This document shows, piece after piece, positions 35,839 through 45,520 of a stretch of DNA of 61,131 bases. A program made the translations under genes and the position numbers. The DNA comes from CAZIKB01 sp964539665 (GTDB lineage: Bacteria > Zhuqueibacterota > Zhuqueibacteria > Oceanimicrobiales > Oceanimicrobiaceae): contig CAZIKB010000025.1 in NCBI GenBank assembly GCA_964539665.1, forward strand, positions 1 through 61,131. The letters are read 5' to 3'. Within the stretch, counting starts at the first letter, position 1. Every line of letters starts with the position of its first letter. The notes under the pieces were generated by a model, which was given only the letters and a program-made list of their open reading frames with translations, was not told the origin of the DNA and did not search any database.

Positions 35839-35984
35839 TGAATGTACTCTTTTCGAAATCAATAAACAGTAGTCAACAATTCATTCAATATAGGCTTTTT
35901 AATTATTTTTTCCAACGTTATTTTGTTAATATAAACTGGTGAGAATTAATAAGCAATAAGCAGGATTACGGGCAAAAACGTTAT

Positions 35985-37922
35985 TTAGAATTTAAAACCA
36001 ATTAGATTCCAAAAATCTAAAAATGGAATAAAGCTTAAAGCAGCTATAGAAATCAAAGAATAGTGCACTCGTTCTAATATAGTGCCTTGCTTGTTTTTCC
36101 AAGTTAGTATTGCAAAAAATGGTAACACAACTGACAAAAACACGGAGATAATTGGCAGGCCAAGTAAAACACTGAATCCAGAATTTATCCCTAACCGAAA
36201 TTCACTTGAATTATAAAAATTTTCCAGGCCAAAAAGGAACATTAAATTAATTGTACAAACAGCAATTGCCAGCAAAGTTGAAAATTGAAATGTTTTTTTA
36301 GTCTTAAAATAATAGATCAGAAATATACCAATTGAACTAATAAAAATCAGGTAAAAAACTTTTAAAAAATTATATTGGAACCTGAATGTTTCCCACCATG
36401 ATAATTTTTTGAGAGTAATTGGTTTTTCTAAATTGACAAACATGTGGGAAATATTCCCATTTTCGTTTTCTTTAAAAGCCACAAATCCTTCTTCATGCAT
36501 GATTTTAAATAACAAAGGTCGAACTTCAAATATCTGCATTGTTTTTTCAGGCAGACTTATTTTTATGGTGCCATCATCATTTGAGGTTACCCGGACTTCA
36601 GAACTATTGTCAAACAAATTTGATAACTTTGCAACTGTAAATTTGGGGAAATGATTGAATTGATAAATCCCGACAAATTTATTGTATCGAGATTGAGAGT
36701 AGGTTGGATTTAAATTCTGAATGGATTTATCAAAAGATGGATAAAAACGATCAAGAAAAAGCTCTAAAAACTCGTTGTATAGTTTCGGATTGTTGGAATT
36801 ATACGACAGGAAAATACCCAACTCTTGTTCTGGTAATAAATAGAGTAAACTTGAAAAACCACGTGTATTCCCACTATGAAAAATAGCGCGTCTATTGTTC
36901 TCGTAAGATTCGTAAAAGCCGTAGCACCATCCTGGCATCTGCGAATGATTGGTAAATTGCTGTTTATGCATTTTCTTAATTGTTGCCTCATTTAGAATCC
37001 GTGCCTTCTGGAAACTCCCGTCATTCAGGTGGGCTGTTATAAAATTCGCCATATCAGCAGCTGTAGTCATAATAGCGCCAGAAGGTGAGAGGTTGAGATT
37101 TTCTTTGGGAACAGGTTTAAAAATACCGTTTGTAAATCTATATCCAGTTGCACAATCAGGGTCAAATTGCTGGGGATAATTGAAACGGCTTTGATACATT
37201 TCCAGTGGATTGAAAATATTTTCCTTTACATAGTGAGTGAAAGGCACTTCGCTGATTTCTTCAACTAAATAACCTGCTAATGAAATGCCATAATTTGAAT
37301 AACTTATGAGTTCGCCGGGATTAAAGAGAAGCCTTGGCATTTTCTCTCTCAGGTACTCACCGAGCGGTTGAATTTCTGAACCATATCGAGTATATTTTCC
37401 AATCTGTTGATGATCAAATCCAGCAGAATGCGTTAATAAATTAGCAATTTTAATTGGATTTGGATAATTGTTCCTTATTTTGAAGAGTTTTAGATGATCA
37501 TTTACATTATCGTTAAGCTTAAGCAATCCTCTTTCTGCAAGCTGCATAACTGCTGTAGTCGTAAACAATTTTGTGATAGACCCAATTCTAAATAGTGTTT
37601 CCTCTGGTTTGATGGGTACCTTTTTTTCAAGATTTGCATATCCGTACCCTTTTTTATAACAAATCGAATCACTTTTCACTACGACTAATACTACACCAGG
37701 AATATGTAATTTTTTCATTCGATCCTTAAAAAACCAATCCGCAATGATTTCCAATTCTTGTACATTGTTTATTCCTGTTTGAATTTTGTCAACGGAATTT
37801 AGTTTATCACGCGATGCAATTAATTCTTGCGTAGAACCTGTAGCTGGAATATAAAACGCACAAATTTTTAATAGTATAATCCACACGCAAATACTTTTTA
37901 AACTATAATTGAATCTATTCAT
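35985..37922 (-). CDS. Beta-lactamase-fold serine hydrolase with C-terminal membrane domain
   Basis: A 645-residue protein. N-terminal signal or anchor (about 10-25), then a class C beta-lactamase/DD-peptidase fold. Nucleophile motif SITK (Ser115, Lys118) in RIGSITKLFTT; the YSN triad follows in LISYSNYGISLAGYL (about 207-215), and the third motif is HSGNTRGFSS. About 500-645 holds four or so transmembrane helices. Such fusions are usually peptidases or esterases acting in the periplasm rather than resistance enzymes. The substrate is unknown. Confidence 0.88.
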   Translation of the reverse strand: MNRFNYSLKSICVWIILLKICAFYIPATGSTQELIASRDKLNSVDKIQTGINNVQELEIIADWFFKDRMKKLHIPGVVLVVVKSDSICYKKGYGYANLEKKVPIKPEETLFRIGSITKLFTTTAVMQLAERGLLKLNDNVNDHLKLFKIRNNYPNPIKIANLLTHSAGFDHQQIGKYTRYGSEIQPLGEYLREKMPRLLFNPGELISYSNYGISLAGYLVEEISEVPFTHYVKENIFNPLEMYQSRFNYPQQFDPDCATGYRFTNGIFKPVPKENLNLSPSGAIMTTAADMANFITAHLNDGSFQKARILNEATIKKMHKQQFTNHSQMPGWCYGFYESYENNRRAIFHSGNTRGFSSLLYLLPEQELGIFLSYNSNNPKLYNEFLELFLDRFYPSFDKSIQNLNPTYSQSRYNKFVGIYQFNHFPKFTVAKLSNLFDNSSEVRVTSNDDGTIKISLPEKTMQIFEVRPLLFKIMHEEGFVAFKENENGNISHMFVNLEKPITLKKLSWWETFRFQYNFLKVFYLIFISSIGIFLIYYFKTKKTFQFSTLLAIAVCTINLMFLFGLENFYNSSEFRLGINSGFSVLLGLPIISVFLSVVLPFFAILTWKNKQGTILERVHYSLISIAALSFIPFLDFWNLIGFKF

Positions 37923-38222
37923 GAACGATTTACTCCCAGATGTTTAAAATATGTACGATTTTTGTCCATCACGTAAAAATTCCATATATCATTAAAACTA
38001 AAATTGTCTGTTACAATTTTTGAGAACTATGTTAACAACTACTTCTCTTTTGGTGAAAAAGAGCGGTTCGCTTGTGATAAATTACTGTAAATAAATTAGT
38101 TAATAAAATTCAGACATCCACTCAAAATAAAATATCCCCGATCTTAATTTGATGAATTATTTTTTTACAGCAATTATGAGAGTATTACAAGAAATTTATA
38201 AATTAGGCGTGCAAAAACTGTG
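37923..38222. other. Intergenic region without visible features
   Basis: Exactly 300 bases between two minus-strand genes. AT-rich; I find no hairpin with a T-run, no repeat copied elsewhere in the window and no small ORF with a ribosome site. It presumably holds the promoter for the serine hydrolase. Confidence 0.4.
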
Positions 38223-39155
38223 CTAAGAGAGTACGTCTATTTTTCGCAGGTATTGATCAATCATGACTGCAGCTATATTACCCGTTCCCATTGCGACAGA
38301 GACCTGTTGAGTCATGGGACGTAAATCGCCCGCGATCCACACACCAGGAATATTAGTGTCTCCACGCTGAGATTTTGGTTGGGCATGATTTCCCGTAGAG
38401 GCCATTATAACGCCAAGTTGTTGTGCAATATCTGTACGTCCACGTACAGGGCTGGACACAAAAAATGATTCTGCTGATAGTTCGGTGCCATCTTCTAATA
38501 TCATTCCAGTAAGTATTCCTTTTTTGCCGATAAGTTTTTTTATTTTTCCATTTAGTACTTCAATATCCTTTGATCTCAATTGCTCCACTCGATTTGTGGA
38601 CATTTCTGTATCTTCTGTCAATAGTACTCTTAGTTCATTTGAATACCGACTGAGACCAATAGCCATGCCAGCTGCCCAGTCCGCTGGACCTGCCCCAATA
38701 ATGATAGTGTCTTTGCCTTTGATTTCCGGCGCTTCACAATCAGGACAATAAAACATATTGCCCTTTCCCGCATAAGCAAAACAAGGCGTGAAGTCACCAT
38801 CAACAGTTGGATGATATCGAGCGACTCCTGTAGCAAGTAAAATTGTTTTTCCGTGCCATTCTTCACCCTCAACACTTTGTAAAACAAAATTACCAGCTTC
38901 CCTTTTAGCTGAAACAACATTTGCTTTTAAAACAACTGCTCCCAAATCCTCAGCTTGATTCTTTAGTTGTTTTTGCAGGTCAACACCTCGAATAGCCGGC
39001 ATTCCCGGGACATTATACAATTTTTCTAGTGTGAAAAACAAAGGCCCTGTTTTTCGGTCAATCACTAATACATTTCGAGCATGCCACCCAAGATGTATCG
39101 CTGCTGAGAGTCCAGCTGGCCCTCCGCCAACAATCAAACTGTCATAAAATTTCAA
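38223..39155 (-). CDS. Thioredoxin-reductase-like flavoprotein with CPDC motif
   Basis: A 310-residue FAD-dependent pyridine nucleotide-disulfide oxidoreductase of low-molecular-weight thioredoxin reductase shape. The FAD motif is VGGGPAGLSAA (about 9-19). A redox pair Cys137-Cys140 sits in MFYCPDCEAPE, where TrxR has CATC. The FAD-closing GVWIAGD motif is near the C-terminus. The second Rossmann motif reads GAGPADWAAGMAI rather than the GGGDSAxEEA of NADPH-binding TrxR, so cofactor use may differ. The partner protein is unknown; it is a single gene here. Confidence 0.85.
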   Translation of the reverse strand: MKFYDSLIVGGGPAGLSAAIHLGWHARNVLVIDRKTGPLFFTLEKLYNVPGMPAIRGVDLQKQLKNQAEDLGAVVLKANVVSAKREAGNFVLQSVEGEEWHGKTILLATGVARYHPTVDGDFTPCFAYAGKGNMFYCPDCEAPEIKGKDTIIIGAGPADWAAGMAIGLSRYSNELRVLLTEDTEMSTNRVEQLRSKDIEVLNGKIKKLIGKKGILTGMILEDGTELSAESFFVSSPVRGRTDIAQQLGVIMASTGNHAQPKSQRGDTNIPGVWIAGDLRPMTQQVSVAMGTGNIAAVMIDQYLRKIDVLS

Positions 39156-39339
39156 GGTGTCTTCTCCAATAAATTATGAAATTAAAAGTAAATATTGTAT
39201 TTCAAAAAATCAAGTTGAATACTTCGGATTATGTAAAATTAACCAAATTTAATATTCACTATCCCATCAATACCCGCATTTTGCCCGCATTGTCAGTAAA
39301 TTGAATTAGCGGGTCAATAATAAAAGGGTCGGCAACGGC

Positions 39340-39705
39340 ATGCAGGTTAATACGCGAGAAATTGCCTTGAGTGAAAAAATTATCATTATTAAGATCAGTG
39401 GTTTTCTTGATGTAGTGACTGCTAATGCGCTGGAACGGACTCTTGATTCTATTATTAAGTCAAAATGCTTCAAAATCATCATTGATTTAGATGAAGTAGA
39501 ATACATTGGAAGTATGGGATGGAGCATATTTCTTAATAAAATTAAAGATTTACGCAATAATGAAGGCGATTTAAAATTAGCAAAGATGCATACAAATGTA
39601 TTTGAAGTATATAAATTGCTCGAATTTTTTTGGTTTCTGAAATCCTTTACCACAGTAGAAGAAGCTGTCCAGGATTTTGAATTAAATATACATCCCATGC
39701 CGTAA
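39340..39705 (+). CDS. STAS-domain protein with altered phosphosite
   Basis: A 121-residue single STAS domain (IIIIKISGFLDVVTANALERTL, IIIDLDEVEYIG). The switch loop reads IGSMGWSIF (Ser58) instead of the usual DSSG: the aspartate and second serine are replaced, but one serine remains. It may be a phosphorylation-independent or differently tuned antagonist. It has no anti-sigma neighbour; the next gene downstream, 614 bases on, is a lytic transglycosylase. It is the second STAS gene of the window, unlike the one at 16219. Confidence 0.85.
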   Translation: MQVNTREIALSEKIIIIKISGFLDVVTANALERTLDSIIKSKCFKIIIDLDEVEYIGSMGWSIFLNKIKDLRNNEGDLKLAKMHTNVFEVYKLLEFFWFLKSFTTVEEAVQDFELNIHPMP

Positions 39706-40319
39706 TTACTCGATCATCAATCAATCCACCTTATTTTGCACTTGCAAGATTAATAACCACTCATTCTCTCACGCATACAATTCAATTATTATAACGAATG
39801 CCTTTATCTAACCACAATATTGTTCTACATTCTTTAATGAACATCATTGTACTATATAGGACACAATGTACATAAAATAAACAAACATTACATTAGATTA
39901 TTATAGTAAAGAATTATTTTCCCGATTAAAAATAGATCATAAATTATTAAATATAAATTTGTTATATAATTTACTAATTATTGGCGTATTTTTTGGTACA
40001 TTTATTGTAGGAATAAAATGCCAAATGAATCGATTAAGAATTATCAAATAATCAAGTGCAAATAAATTAAATAAGAATGCAGAAATTACCCATGAATAAC
40101 AAAACATTTGAATCATCAAAATATTATAAATTTAAATATGTGTCTGTAAATGCAGGTCTCTCCTTGCACTATCTTCTCGCGCCTCATTTTCAACTCACGC
40201 AAAAGCTTTCTTGAATGTTGAAACATTTAATGAAAAAAATTGAGAGAATCTATGTAACTTTATTGTCTATTATAAGAGAACATGAAATATATATTATTAA
40301 ATAATTTTATGAGGGAAAT
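39706..40319. other. Very AT-rich intergenic region
   Basis: 614 bases, noticeably richer in A and T than its surroundings, between the STAS gene and the lytic transglycosylase. I see no ORF with a convincing ribosome site; a 60-codon minus-strand frame here is hydrophobic but unsupported. No hairpin-plus-T-run is visible. It may carry a long leader or promoter for the downstream gene. Confidence 0.4.
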
Positions 40320-40976
40320 ATGAAAGTGCTGATAACTGTGGTGGTAGTTGGACTGCTATCGATTTACTTTTTAACGGATAACTCAAATTCTGAACAAATG
40401 GAAATAGCTGAATTTAAAAAATCAATTCAAACTATTCGAGAGGTTATACAGGTTGACAGTGTTCGTCAGTTCACCAGGCAGAAAGCTGTTCAGATAATTA
40501 CCAGGTTTAATCCAGAAATGCCTCTAAGCCTGAAGCAGGAAATTGTTGATGAAATCATTATAATGAGTTTAAAATATCCCAATCTTGATGTTGATTTGAT
40601 TTGTGCAACCATTACGCATGAAAGCGCTCGCTCATGGGAACCCACAGTAGTATCGAATGCCGGAGCAATGGGTTTAATGCAAATCATGCCCAGCACGGGT
40701 GAGTGGTTGACAAAATATGAAGACATCACCTGGACAAATGCTGAAGAGATATTATTCAATCCAATATACAATATCAAATTAGGCTCGCGCTACCTCTCCG
40801 CCCTGATTGAATCTTATGATTTAGAAGGCGGCCTGGCAGCCTACAACGGCGGTGCAAAAAGAGCCGAAATGTGGTTAGAAAATAATAAAGCCAAAGGAAT
40901 TCTCTGGGCCGAGACCAGTAATTATATCCCTTATGTTTTGAAATTGTATGATGAGTATAAAAGTTTTGCGCTGTAG
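40320..40976 (+). CDS. Lytic transglycosylase (SLT domain)
   Basis: A 218-residue muramidase-like enzyme that cleaves peptidoglycan with 1,6-anhydro product formation. N-terminal anchor or signal helix (about 3-18). The SLT fold covers about 85-215. The catalytic glutamate is Glu101 (ATITHESARSWEP), followed by AGAMGLMQIMPSTGEWL, NIKLGSRYLSAL and GLAAYNGG. Short for the family, with little beyond the catalytic domain, close to the MltE/Slt-core type. GAGGGAAAT precedes the ATG, and a strong terminator follows. Confidence 0.94.
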   Translation: MKVLITVVVVGLLSIYFLTDNSNSEQMEIAEFKKSIQTIREVIQVDSVRQFTRQKAVQIITRFNPEMPLSLKQEIVDEIIIMSLKYPNLDVDLICATITHESARSWEPTVVSNAGAMGLMQIMPSTGEWLTKYEDITWTNAEEILFNPIYNIKLGSRYLSALIESYDLEGGLAAYNGGAKRAEMWLENNKAKGILWAETSNYIPYVLKLYDEYKSFAL

Positions 40977-41022
40977 TCCTGATCGTTTTTGAAAGATTTC
41001 TTTTCTTCTCCTCCCCCTTCAT

Positions 41023-41056
41023 TGCCTCCAGTTTAATATTCACTGGAGGCATTTTT
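41023..41056 (+). terminator. Rho-independent terminator after the lytic transglycosylase
   Basis: Perfect 10-base stem TGCCTCCAGT / ACTGGAGGCA (41023-41032 and 41042-41051) with a 9-base loop, followed by five T's. It sits 46 bases past the transglycosylase stop. It terminates plus-strand transcription only and separates this gene from the convergent DUF58 gene. Confidence 0.92.
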
Positions 41057-41057
41057 A

Positions 41058-41969
41058 TTACCCCCCAATTCGTTTTCTTTTCAAAAGATATTCAATCAGC
41101 GCCCGATCATAATTATCTTTGGTGTTTAATGTCACGTAATCAATCTGATTTTCGCGGCAAACCTTTTTGTATTTATTTATAAACTCAGAAACTTGTGTTT
41201 GATATTCTTTTCGAATGTGCCAAGGTTGAGTGCTGATTTCTTCGCCGGTTTCCATATCCTTAAACACGGCGTCTTGTTTAAATTCAAAAGTCAATTCCAG
41301 AGGATCAATTATATGAAAAACTATCACTTCATGCTTTCTGTGACGAAAATGTTTTAATCCAGAGATCACAGTGTCCGGATCGTCAAATAAGTCAGAAAAC
41401 AATATGATTAAACCACGTCGCTTGATACGCTCAGCCATCTGATGCAAAGCAGACGAGATGTTTGTTTTCGAGCTGCTTTTTGTACCGTCCAATTCCAACA
41501 GAATCTGATGCAGATAAGTAGATACCGAACGGGGAGGAAGGTAGCGTCGGATTGTTTCATCAAATGTAAGTAATCCTACCGCATCTCGTTGGCGAATCAT
41601 CAAATAAGTCAGGGCGCCTGCTAAATAAGTTGCATACTGTAATTTATTAAGACCATTGGAAGAATAGCCCATGGAGGCAGAGGCATCCACAAGAAGATAC
41701 GATTTTAAATTCGTTTCTTCTTCAAATTGCTTGACATAAAAGCGATCTGTTTTACCGTAGACCTTCCAGTCCACATGCTTGATTTCATCTCCCGGCATAT
41801 ATTGGCGATGCTCGGCAAATTCGACACTAAATCCATGATAGGGACTTTTGTGGAGACCGGTGATAAAACCTTCGACCACTAATCTGGCTCTTAAATCCAT
41901 TGAGGAGAGTTTAGAAACTACTTCTGGTTGAAGATATTTACGATAGTCCAAGTGTCGAGAGTCGGCCAT
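41058..41969 (-). CDS. DUF58 protein with von Willebrand A-like domain
   Basis: A 303-residue soluble DUF58 protein. The family block YHGFSVEFAEHRQYMPGDEIKHVDW lies at about 44-68. A vWA-like fold with the MIDAS motif DASASMGYSS follows (about 95-104). It lacks the two N-terminal membrane helices of longer DUF58 proteins. It abuts the MoxR gene with no intervening base (TAG then ATG). MoxR-DUF58 pairs act as chaperone or metal-insertion modules on client complexes; the client is not known here. Confidence 0.9.
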   Translation of the reverse strand: MADSRHLDYRKYLQPEVVSKLSSMDLRARLVVEGFITGLHKSPYHGFSVEFAEHRQYMPGDEIKHVDWKVYGKTDRFYVKQFEEETNLKSYLLVDASASMGYSSNGLNKLQYATYLAGALTYLMIRQRDAVGLLTFDETIRRYLPPRSVSTYLHQILLELDGTKSSSKTNISSALHQMAERIKRRGLIILFSDLFDDPDTVISGLKHFRHRKHEVIVFHIIDPLELTFEFKQDAVFKDMETGEEISTQPWHIRKEYQTQVSEFINKYKKVCRENQIDYVTLNTKDNYDRALIEYLLKRKRIGG

Positions 41970-42974
41970 CTATTTCACCTCATTTTTCAAAAGCCGCTCA
42001 ACGATGTCAACCGTGCCAACACTTTCAGCTTCGGCATTAAAATTTGTTACCAGACGGTGACGCAGGACCGGCTTGGCTACAGCTTTCACGTCTTCAATTT
42101 CCGGAGTAGGTCGTCCATTTAAAATTGCCCGGGTTTTGGCTCCTAAAATAAGATATTGAGAAGCTCGCGGTCCAGCGCCCCAATTAATCCAGTCGCGGAT
42201 ATAACCTGGGGATCCATCATAATTTGGGCGGGTATTTCTTACTAAATTTACCGCGAAATCTATCACATGATCTGCGACAGGTACCCGCCGGACTAAGTTT
42301 TGCAAATTTAGAATCTCTTCTGCCTTTAAGATGATTTTCAAATCTGCGTGATAAGCGCTGGTGGTGGATTTTACAATCTGGGCTTCTTCTTCATGTGAAG
42401 GGTAATCCACCCAGAGATTAAACATAAAGCGATCTAACTGAGCTTCGGGAAGAGGATAGGTTCCCTCCTGTTCAATCGGATTTTGGGTTGCCAGCACAAA
42501 AAACGGCTCCTCCAGTTTATAAGTGGTGCCGGCGGCCGTGACTTCATGTTCCTGCATGGCCTGTAACAAGGCGGCCTGTGTCTTTGGTGGAGTTCGATTT
42601 ATTTCGTCAGCCAGGACAATGTTTGCGAAAACCGGACCTTTCACGAATTTAAAAGCTTTATGACCAGTCGATGTGTCTTCTTCAATTATTTCGGTGCCAG
42701 TGATATCTGATGGCATCAGGTCTGGCGTAAATTGAATGCGGTTGAATTTCAAATCCAAAACTCTGGAAAGCGTGCTAATCAGAAGCGTTTTAGCTAACCC
42801 CGGCACCCCAATCAGTAAACAGTGGCCCTGAGCCAGCAAAGCTATCAAGAGTTCTTCAATCACCTTTTTTTGCCCGACAATTATCTTGCTTATTTCAGAG
42901 ATGATCTTTTTGTGGGCGTCGTTGAGCTGTTTAACAGTATCTAAATCTTTAGCATCCCCGGCGATTTTTGACAT
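41970..42974 (-). CDS. MoxR-family AAA+ ATPase
   Basis: A 334-residue AAA+ ATPase. Walker A GVPGLAKT (56-63), Walker B IVLADEINR (about 119-127), then QNPIEQEGTYPLPEAQLDRF, a MoxR/RavA hallmark that includes the sensor and arginine-finger region. The C-terminal lid has AGPRASQYLILGAKTRAIL. GGAGGATGT lies before the ATG. It precedes DUF58 directly; the BatA/BatB/TPR genes that often follow in such operons are missing, because a convergent gene begins next. Confidence 0.94.
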   Translation of the reverse strand: MSKIAGDAKDLDTVKQLNDAHKKIISEISKIIVGQKKVIEELLIALLAQGHCLLIGVPGLAKTLLISTLSRVLDLKFNRIQFTPDLMPSDITGTEIIEEDTSTGHKAFKFVKGPVFANIVLADEINRTPPKTQAALLQAMQEHEVTAAGTTYKLEEPFFVLATQNPIEQEGTYPLPEAQLDRFMFNLWVDYPSHEEEAQIVKSTTSAYHADLKIILKAEEILNLQNLVRRVPVADHVIDFAVNLVRNTRPNYDGSPGYIRDWINWGAGPRASQYLILGAKTRAILNGRPTPEIEDVKAVAKPVLRHRLVTNFNAEAESVGTVDIVERLLKNEVK

Positions 42975-43176
42975 ACATCCTCCAGTTTAATAGATAGTTT
43001 AAATATTTTCCAATTATCAAATTATTTCTATTATAAAATTAAGTTCTGATTTGATAATTCATATATTTTGAATTTCAAAATAACTAATTCGCAACCAAAT
43101 GTCAATAATTTTGCTTGCTGATGTTAGCTGGTTTAATTAAATTATTGTTTAAATTAATTACAAGAATATTCTGGAT

Positions 43177-44199
43177 ATGAATAAGACAGACTTAAAAGGT
43201 CAGACTTTAGACGAGCTTCAAACTTTTGTACAATCTTTTGGTGAAAAAAGTTTTCGCGCCCAACAAATCTTCAAATGGATTTACGGCGCAGGAGTAAATA
43301 GTTTTGAAGAGATGACCAACCTCTCAAAAGACCTGCGACTGCGATTAAACCAAAAAGCTCAAATATGTAAATTGCAAGTTGTAACCTCACAGAAATCCAC
43401 TAAGGACGAATCCACGAAATTTCTTTTTAGACTGCAGGACAGCCAGAAAATCGAATCGGTGCTTATGATTGATGACCAACGTACAACCCTCTGTATTTCA
43501 ACCCAGGTAGGCTGTGCCATTGATTGCAAATTTTGCGCAACAGGCACCATGGGTCTTAAACGGCAATTAACTGCGGGCGAAATTGTTGATCAATTCTTAA
43601 CCGTGCAAGAGATAACCGGCCAATCCATTAGCAATGTTGTTTGCATGGGTATGGGGGAACCGTTTCATAATTATGAAAATTTAATGAAGGCCTTTGCTTT
43701 ATTATGCGACGATCTCGGTCCCAATTTAGCAAAACGACATATTGTCGTCTCCACCAGCGGGCTTGTACCAAAAATTAAACGTTTTACTGATGAAGCGCAT
43801 AAGTATCGACTGGCTATTTCATTAAATGCCACAACTGATCCTGTTCGAAGCAAGATTATGCCGCTAAATAAAAAATGGCCTATCAAGGATTTGATGAAGG
43901 CTGTAAAATATTACACGAATAAGACAGCCCAGCGGGTAACCTTTGAGTATGTACTTATGGAAGGAATTAATGATTCAACAGAAGATGCCTCGCGATTGTT
44001 GAAGCTTGTTAATGGAATGTTGTGCAAAGTCAACCTGATTCCCTACAATTCCACGGCAGGTAAATACCGACGGCCATCCGAAGAACGAATTCTGCAATTT
44101 TATGAAAAGATGGCTTCTCTGCGAGCGCCAGTCACAATTCGAAGAAGCAAGGGAGATGACATCGACGCTGCCTGTGGTCAATTGGCTGTAAAAGATTAA
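43177..44199 (+). CDS. rlmN: 23S rRNA/tRNA adenine C2-methyltransferase RlmN
   Basis: A 340-residue radical SAM enzyme that methylates C2 of A2503 in 23S rRNA (and A37 of some tRNAs). The [4Fe-4S] cluster motif CxxxCxxC is Cys113, Cys117 and Cys120 (VGCAIDCKFCATG). The methyl-carrying C-terminal cysteine is Cys333 (DAACGQL). GMGEPFHNYENL and RLAISLNA are family blocks. N-terminal accessory domain about 1-80. Complete. It diverges from moxR across 202 bases. Confidence 0.96.
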   Translation: MNKTDLKGQTLDELQTFVQSFGEKSFRAQQIFKWIYGAGVNSFEEMTNLSKDLRLRLNQKAQICKLQVVTSQKSTKDESTKFLFRLQDSQKIESVLMIDDQRTTLCISTQVGCAIDCKFCATGTMGLKRQLTAGEIVDQFLTVQEITGQSISNVVCMGMGEPFHNYENLMKAFALLCDDLGPNLAKRHIVVSTSGLVPKIKRFTDEAHKYRLAISLNATTDPVRSKIMPLNKKWPIKDLMKAVKYYTNKTAQRVTFEYVLMEGINDSTEDASRLLKLVNGMLCKVNLIPYNSTAGKYRRPSEERILQFYEKMASLRAPVTIRRSKGDDIDAACGQLAVKD

Positions 44200-44220
44200 T
44201 TCAGGTTGATTAATTCATAA

Positions 44221-44314
44221 ACCGCAGAAAGTACAAAGGTCACAAAGTTGCATTATTAATCCCTGTAATTATTTGATATTATTTAAACTCTGCGAGCTCA
44301 GCGGCCTCTGCGGT
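44221..44314. repeat. Intergenic ACCGCAGA...TCTGCGGT repeat
   Basis: A 94-base element between the convergent rlmN and ygeY genes. Ends are ACCGCAGA (44221-44228) and TCTGCGGT (44307-44314), an 8-base perfect inverted repeat, with GAGCTCAGCGGCC inside. This style (ACCGCAGAG ... CTCTGCGGT) is a widespread degenerate intergenic repeat in many bacteria. No T-run follows, so I do not call it a terminator. Confidence 0.5.
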
Positions 44315-44338
44315 GAATAATTCATGTTAGATTTAACC

Positions 44339-45520
44339 CTAAAAATTCCGCACAAACTCCACATAAAATGCCACAGACTTACTCAAGTGTTCAATCGGCA
44401 CTCTTTCATCAGGAGCATGGGCATAAATTTCATTACCCGGACCAAAGCCTAAAGTTGGAATTCCATATAATCCCATAGTGGCGACACCATTTGTGGAAAA
44501 CATCCATTTATCCATTTTGGGTTGGCCTTGAAACAGGTTCTTGTAGCTCTTCACAGCTTTCAGTAAAGCCGGATGATCTTCTTCCAAAACCCAGGTTGGG
44601 AAATAAGACTGCATGCCATATTTTAATCCGGTGTAACTCGGTACGGAATAGTCGGGCACCCAGGCTTTCGCTTCAGCCGCTTTGAATGACGGCAAGTCTC
44701 GAATTTCTTCTAAACTGGAATCGATGGTTTCGCCAATTGTCAGCCGGCGATCCAGATGAATAGTACACGAATCAGATACAGCGCACAATGACGGGGCAGT
44801 AGAACGCACATCGGTGATTGTGATGCTGCCTTTACCCAAAAAGGGATCATCTTTCAGGCGCGTATGCAGTTCTTCGATTTCCTTAATAATCGGCGCCATT
44901 TTGTATATCGCATTGACACCGCGTTCAGGAGCCGAACCATGACAGGAAACACCGTCTGTTTGTACCTTCATTTCAAGACGACCGCGCTGACCCCTGTAAA
45001 TATTCAAGTTAGTAGGCTCGGTAATCAGCACAGCCTCGGGCTTGAATTTGTCTTCCTCAATAATATATTTCCAGCAAAGTCCTTCGCAATCCTCTTCAAT
45101 TACCGATGCTACAACCCAGATGGTAAGGTCTGCGGGAATTCCGATTTCCTTTAAAATTTTGCCAGCATAAACAGCACAGGCAAGACCTCCTTTCTGGTCA
45201 CAGGAACCACGCCCGTACAGTAAACCATCTTTGATCTCGCCTGCGGTGGGATCGACATTCCAATTATCGAGATTGCCAATATCCACCACATCGCTGTGGC
45301 CGTCAATAACCAACATCCGCGGCCCATCACCAAGGCGTCCCATCAGATTCCCCAATCCGTCCACTCGAATTTCATCGTATCCAATTTTTACCATTTCCTG
45401 CTTAATGCGGCCAATGACGGCTGCCTCTTTGCCACTGCCAGCAGGAAATGCAACTATGTCACGCAGGAATTCTATTAAATCAGATTCAATTGCTTTTGCT
45501 TTATTTAACAATTCGTTCAT
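44339..45520 (-). CDS. YgeY-family M20 metallohydrolase
   Basis: A 393-residue di-metal M20 peptidase of the YgeY group, linked in other bacteria to selenium-dependent purine or diaminopropionate metabolism. Metal and catalytic residues: His75-X-Asp77 (DGHSDVV), Asp108 (SCDQKGG), Glu142-Glu143 (SVIEEDCEG), and the final His in NEIYAHAPDE. The frame extends 30 codons upstream, but GAGGAGGT sits just before the ATG at 45518-45520, so that start was chosen. It lies behind a 490-base region with operator-like repeats, downstream of PLP enzyme genes. Substrate not known. Confidence 0.88.
   Translation of the reverse strand: MNELLNKAKAIESDLIEFLRDIVAFPAGSGKEAAVIGRIKQEMVKIGYDEIRVDGLGNLMGRLGDGPRMLVIDGHSDVVDIGNLDNWNVDPTAGEIKDGLLYGRGSCDQKGGLACAVYAGKILKEIGIPADLTIWVVASVIEEDCEGLCWKYIIEEDKFKPEAVLITEPTNLNIYRGQRGRLEMKVQTDGVSCHGSAPERGVNAIYKMAPIIKEIEELHTRLKDDPFLGKGSITITDVRSTAPSLCAVSDSCTIHLDRRLTIGETIDSSLEEIRDLPSFKAAEAKAWVPDYSVPSYTGLKYGMQSYFPTWVLEEDHPALLKAVKSYKNLFQGQPKMDKWMFSTNGVATMGLYGIPTLGFGPGNEIYAHAPDERVPIEHLSKSVAFYVEFVRNF

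Noticed and set aside
39937..40119. 60-codon hydrophobic minus-strand frame
   Set aside because: No ribosome site and strong AT bias; such frames are expected by chance in this region.
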